From contig CANGDZ010000038.1 of assembly GCA_947452785.1 (NCBI GenBank), positions 1-34,302 on the forward strand: a DNA stretch of 34,302 nucleotides. The letters run 5' to 3'. Both the position numbers and the translations under genes were made by a program. The notes beneath the pieces are model-generated. The model had not been told where the DNA came from. It made no database searches and was given only the letters and a program-made list of their open reading frames with translations. This DNA comes from Comamonadaceae bacterium. Its GTDB lineage: Bacteria; Pseudomonadota; Gammaproteobacteria; Burkholderiales; Burkholderiaceae_C. This document shows, piece by piece, positions 31,559-34,302 of this stretch (its first letter is position 1; each line of letters opens with the position of its first letter).

Positions 31559-32028
31559 GGCGTTGTGACTTGGAGTGTGGCTAAAACGGTTTGAAATTCG
31601 CCCGACAAGGGCACGGGGCGGCGACTGTGGCGGTCCACATATACATGCACAAAGTGACCGCGCGCGGCCGTCATGGGCTCGCCTTGGGCAAACAAGCCCA
31701 CCTCGTAGCGCACGCTGGACGTGCCTTGGTGTGCCACGCGAATGCCCGCCTCAATGGTCTGCGGAAAAGCCAGCGGCGCAAAGTAATTGCACTGGGTCTC
31801 GACCACCAGGCCAATGGAGGCGCCGTTGTGGATGTCCAGCACCCCTTGCTCAATCAGGTAGGCATTGACGGCGGTGTCAAACCAGCTGTAGTACACGACG
31901 TTGTTCACGTGACCGTAGGCATCGTTGTCCATCCACCGGGTGGTGATGGTGCGAAACACCGGATACGCCGAACGCGGCAAAGCTTGGGGTTTAGGTAGGG
32001 GTTGAATGGGGGGCATGGGCGCAGTCAT
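31555..32028 (-). CDS. Acyl-CoA thioesterase (hotdog fold, YbgC/4HBT-like)
   Basis: This 157-aa hotdog-fold enzyme contains the signature RWMDNDAYGHVNNVVYYSWFDTAVNAYL with the catalytic Asp of the 4-hydroxybenzoyl-CoA thioesterase group. YFAPLAFPQTIEAGIRV and FVHVYVDRHSRRPVPL follow. It hydrolyses acyl-CoA or aroyl-CoA. The start at 32028 (MTAPMPPIQ) overlaps the stop of the upstream deacetylase gene (ATGA); the longer open frame lies inside that gene. Confidence 0.9.
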   Translation of the reverse strand: MTAPMPPIQPLPKPQALPRSAYPVFRTITTRWMDNDAYGHVNNVVYYSWFDTAVNAYLIEQGVLDIHNGASIGLVVETQCNYFAPLAFPQTIEAGIRVAHQGTSSVRYEVGLFAQGEPMTAARGHFVHVYVDRHSRRPVPLSGEFQTVLATLQVTTP

Positions 32029-32954
32029 GGGGTCTGATTTTGCCAGCGTTGCCAATAGGTCTGGGCCACGGCCCAGGTATTGACCTGAACTTGCACCGTG
32101 GTCTCGATGTCGTGGCCATAGCCGCCGGCCATGCAAATGACCAAGGGAATGCGCCGCTGCCAGGCCCAATCCATCACCGCCCGGTCGCGCGCCATCAGGC
32201 CGTCATAGCTGAGTTTCAGACGACCCAAGCGGTCGCCTTCATGGGGATCGGCACCCGCTAAATAGATGATCAACTCCGCATCAAAGCGGTGCTCCAGCGT
32301 TTCCAGCGCCAGGTGCAAGGCCTGCAAATAGGGCTCGTCGCTGGTGCCGTCGGGCAAATCCACATCCCAGTCGCCCTGCACCTTGCGAAAAGGAAAGTTC
32401 TTTTCGCCATGCAAAGACAGGGTGAACACGCTGGGGTCTTGGGCAAAAATTTGTGCTGTGCCGTTGCCCTGGTGCACATCCAAATCGATCACCGCCACAG
32501 GCATCACGCGTTTGGTTTGCCGAAAGCGCTCGGCCTGCATCAAGCGGGCGGTCACGGCGGCGTCGTTGAAAACGCAAAACCCTCCCCCCTGCTCGCTGCT
32601 CGCGTGGTGGGTGCCGCCGGCCAAATTGCCGGCCAGGCCTTCGCTCAGCGCCACACGGGCCGCAGCGATGGTGGCTCCCGCTGAGCGCCTGGAGCGTTCC
32701 ACCATGCCTTCGCTCCAAGGAAAGCCAATCTCGCGTTGCATCTGCGGCGGCAAACTGCCGCCCCGCACCGCCTGGATATAGGCAGGCGCATGGGCCAAGG
32801 CCAATTCACCGTCACTGGCCGCAGGTGCTTGTTGCATGCGCAAGGTGGGCAACTCTTGCCCTAAGCGCTCACGCAAGCGGCTGTACTTGCGCATGGGAAA
32901 ACGATGCCCCTCAGGCAGCGGCAACACGAAATGATCGGCGTAAAAAGCTTGCAT
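32025..32954 (-). CDS. Histone-deacetylase-like amidohydrolase
   Basis: This 309-aa zinc hydrolase belongs to the AcuC/HDAC superfamily, resembling the class IV (HDAC11-like) bacterial group. Active-site features are the His116-His117 pair in GGTHHASSEQGG, FCVFNDAAV, zinc ligands Asp159 and His161 in VIDLDVHQGNG, Asp236 in LAGADPHEGD, and the Tyr in CMAGGYGHD. It would remove acetyl groups from proteins or small amides such as polyamines. It is the first gene of a long leftward operon and is divergent from the phasin gene. Confidence 0.92.
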   Translation of the reverse strand: MQAFYADHFVLPLPEGHRFPMRKYSRLRERLGQELPTLRMQQAPAASDGELALAHAPAYIQAVRGGSLPPQMQREIGFPWSEGMVERSRRSAGATIAAARVALSEGLAGNLAGGTHHASSEQGGGFCVFNDAAVTARLMQAERFRQTKRVMPVAVIDLDVHQGNGTAQIFAQDPSVFTLSLHGEKNFPFRKVQGDWDVDLPDGTSDEPYLQALHLALETLEHRFDAELIIYLAGADPHEGDRLGRLKLSYDGLMARDRAVMDWAWQRRIPLVICMAGGYGHDIETTVQVQVNTWAVAQTYWQRWQNQTP

Positions 32955-32991
32955 ATGTCATTTTGGAACATTTTAGAAAACCACCTCTAAA

Positions 32992-33008
32992 TTGCTGCAT
33001 CGCAGCAA
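32992..33008. promoter_or_regulatory. TTGCTGC-ATC-GCAGCAA palindrome, candidate PhaR operator 1
   Basis: A perfect 7-bp inverted repeat with a three-base centre contains CTGC-N3-GCAG. Such TGC-rich sites are bound by PhaR, the repressor of phasin genes. It lies between the divergent deacetylase gene and the phasin promoter. Confidence 0.6.
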
Positions 33009-33015
33009 AAAAGTC

Positions 33016-33043
33016 TTGTTTTCTGTTTCAGAGTCCGTAAAAT
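33016..33043 (+). promoter_or_regulatory. Sigma-70-like promoter of the phasin gene
   Basis: TTGTTT (33016-33021), a 16-base spacer, then TAAAAT (33038-33043), with operator candidates on each side. Confidence 0.55.
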
Positions 33044-33051
33044 TAAAACCA

Positions 33052-33064
33052 TGCTGCACTGCAA
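33052..33064. promoter_or_regulatory. TGCTGCACTGCAA, candidate PhaR operator 2
   Basis: This TGC-rich element just downstream of the likely transcription start resembles half of operator 1. A repressor bound here would block the phasin promoter. Confidence 0.5.
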
Positions 33065-33135
33065 CATCAGGTAATGACCCAGGCCTGTCTCAGAGCGGAT
33101 GTTGAAAACCTTTTTTTAATTTATTGGAGATTCTC

Positions 33136-33678
33136 ATGATGACTGCTGAACAACTGATGGCCTCACACAAAGCCAACCTCGAAACTCTGTTTGGTTTGAC
33201 CAGCAAAGCCTTTGAAGGCGTTGAAAAATTGGTGGAATTGAACCTGACCGCCGCCAAAGCCGCTTTGAGCGAGTCCGCAGAAAACGCCCAGGCGACCTTG
33301 AGCGTGAAAGATGCTCAAGAACTGATGTCCTTGCAAGCCGGCCTGTTCCAGCCTTTGGCCGAAAAAACAGCCGCGTATAGCCGTCACCTGTACGAAATTT
33401 CCACAGGCACCAGCAGTGATTTCGCCAAGGCTTTTGAAGCCCAAGCCACTGGCGCCCAAAAGAAATTTGCCAGCTTGATTGACAGCACCCTGGCCAATGC
33501 GCCTGCCGGTTCCGAGTCGGCTGTTGCCGTGATGAAAAACGCCGTGTCGGCCGCCAGCACTGCTTTCGAGTCCGTGCAAAAAGCCGTCAAGCAAGCCACT
33601 GACATGGCCGAAGCCAACTTCAATTCTGTGACCAGCCAAGCCACGGCCGCTGTGAAAGCACCGGCTAAAAAGCGTTAA
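33136..33678 (+). CDS. phaP: Phasin family protein
   Basis: This 180-aa protein coats polyhydroxyalkanoate granules. It is almost wholly helical and alanine-rich, with the start [37 protein letters not shown] and the later [27 protein letters not shown], as in the betaproteobacterial PhaP group. It ends in a Lys/Pro/Ala tail (VKAPAKKR). GGAG at 33126-33129 precedes the ATG at 33136; a second ATG follows at once. Upstream lie a promoter and TGC-rich sites that suggest PhaR control, so expression should follow PHA synthesis. Confidence 0.93.
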   Translation: MMTAEQLMASHKANLETLFGLTSKAFEGVEKLVELNLTAAKAALSESAENAQATLSVKDAQELMSLQAGLFQPLAEKTAAYSRHLYEISTGTSSDFAKAFEAQATGAQKKFASLIDSTLANAPAGSESAVAVMKNAVSAASTAFESVQKAVKQATDMAEANFNSVTSQATAAVKAPAKKR

Positions 33679-33736
33679 TTTACAAGTTGTCTCCTCGGGT
33701 CCTTTAGAAATCACACGCTGATTCAGGGATTCGTTA

Positions 33737-33765
33737 GGGCTGATCGAAAGATCAGCCCTTTTTTT
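33737..33765 (+). terminator. Strong intrinsic terminator of the phasin gene
   Basis: Stem GGGCTGATC/GATCAGCCC with a GAAA tetraloop, followed by seven T. Confidence 0.95.
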
Positions 33766-33804
33766 ATGTCCGCTTGGCAACAGGCATAGCCTGAGAGAGA
33801 GGCC

Positions 33805-34302
33805 TCAGCGGCCGTTTTCAAATTGCAACAGCAACTCACGCAAACGCGGAATCAGCTTTTGCATTGCCGCATGCCCGGCTTCAATGGAGCGGCGACGCGC
33901 CGTGAAGTCCGCGCTCTTCACCCCGGTGAGTGCGGGCCGGACCACCAAATTGGCGTCTTTGAGACCATAGTGGTTAAGGCTTTTGCCCATGATGGTGAAG
34001 GTCTGCATCAGAATTTGAAACGTATCGCCGGCCAGGTTGCCCTCAGGGTCACTCGAAATGTCCACAGCAATGACGAAATTGGCCCCCATTTCGCGCACCT
34101 GATGGACCGGCACCGGAGCCACCAAACCGCCATCGACATATTCGCGGCTACCCAAGCGGACCGGTTGAAAAACGCCGGGCACCGCGCTCGACGCCCGAAC
34201 AGCCGTGCCGGTACTGCCACGGCGAAACAGCATGGGTTCACCGCTTTGCAAGTCGGTGGCCACAATGCCCAGAGGCAGCTTCATCTGCTCTATAGACAAG
34301 CC
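33805..34302 (-). CDS. Patatin-like phospholipase, partial (N-terminus beyond the right edge)
   Basis: The frame is open to the window edge, so the start and the GxSxG nucleophile lie outside. The visible ~165 residues match the C-terminal part of RssA/NTE-type patatins: LPLGIVATDLQSGEP, then VRASSAVPGVFQPVRLG and the catalytic Asp in EYVDGGLVAPVPV (DGG motif), followed by VIAVDIS. These proteins hydrolyse phospholipids at the membrane. It converges with the phasin gene and shares the terminator region between them. Confidence 0.9.
   Translation of the reverse strand, partial: GLSIEQMKLPLGIVATDLQSGEPMLFRRGSTGTAVRASSAVPGVFQPVRLGSREYVDGGLVAPVPVHQVREMGANFVIAVDISSDPEGNLAGDTFQILMQTFTIMGKSLNHYGLKDANLVVRPALTGVKSADFTARRRSIEAGHAAMQKLIPRLRELLLQFENGR

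Overview
The window looks like a chromosomal piece of a betaproteobacterium, most likely Burkholderiales/Comamonadaceae. This is inferred from gene content (an EarP/Arg32 EF-P pair, a phasin with TGC-rich operators, HupB and PpiD beside tRNA genes) and from codon style; no 16S or other taxonomic marker is present. The chromosomal genes are GC-rich and mostly transcribed leftwards. They are interrupted by an integrated element of about 11.5 kb.

Region 1 (1-1380) is the left chromosomal flank. It holds the start of a GTG-initiated FAD-dependent aromatic monooxygenase running off the left edge, then about 700 bp with no convincing gene.

Region 2 (1381-12974) is a tRNA-His-integrated island bounded by a perfect 49-bp direct repeat. 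From left to right it carries a tyrosine integrase with arm-type repeats, a toxin-antitoxin pair, a leftover integrase tail, an unknown 206-aa gene, and a tightly overlapping replication block. That block is an AlpA-like HTH protein, a Zn-ribbon protein, a primase-polymerase and an SF3-type helicase, followed by 9-bp-period iterons that look like a replication origin. Next come a Cys/His-rich HGG protein and cargo: an acyltransferase-3 protein with an extra C-terminal domain, an unknown 256-aa protein, and two leftward exported proteins sharing a C-x14-C motif. I see no capsid, terminase, relaxase or transposase. The element therefore resembles a phage-satellite or replicating genomic island more than a phage or ICE. 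It also rebuilds the tRNA-His gene and supplies a new terminator for it.

Region 3 (12926-20325) is leftward housekeeping sequence: uvrC, pgsA, a DMT transporter, a tartrate/D-malate dehydrogenase-like enzyme, hupB, tRNA-Val, ppiD and tRNA-His.

Region 4 (20386-24597) runs mainly rightwards: earP, a two-gene YeeE/YedE sulfur-transport pair, efp and a LOG-family protein, with a leftward yefM-yoeB module wedged between earP and the YeeE pair. EarP modifies Arg32 of EF-P, so the two genes work together although they are separated here.

Region 5 (24644-32954) is a leftward run of eight genes with overlapping or closely spaced ends: histone-deacetylase-like amidohydrolase, acyl-CoA thioesterase, nitroreductase, pncB, cation/proton antiporter, 2-hydroxyacid dehydrogenase, rmuC and an MFS transporter. 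Region 6 (32955-34302) has a rightward phasin gene with PhaR-type operator candidates and a strong terminator, then the C-terminal part of a patatin-like protein running off the right edge.
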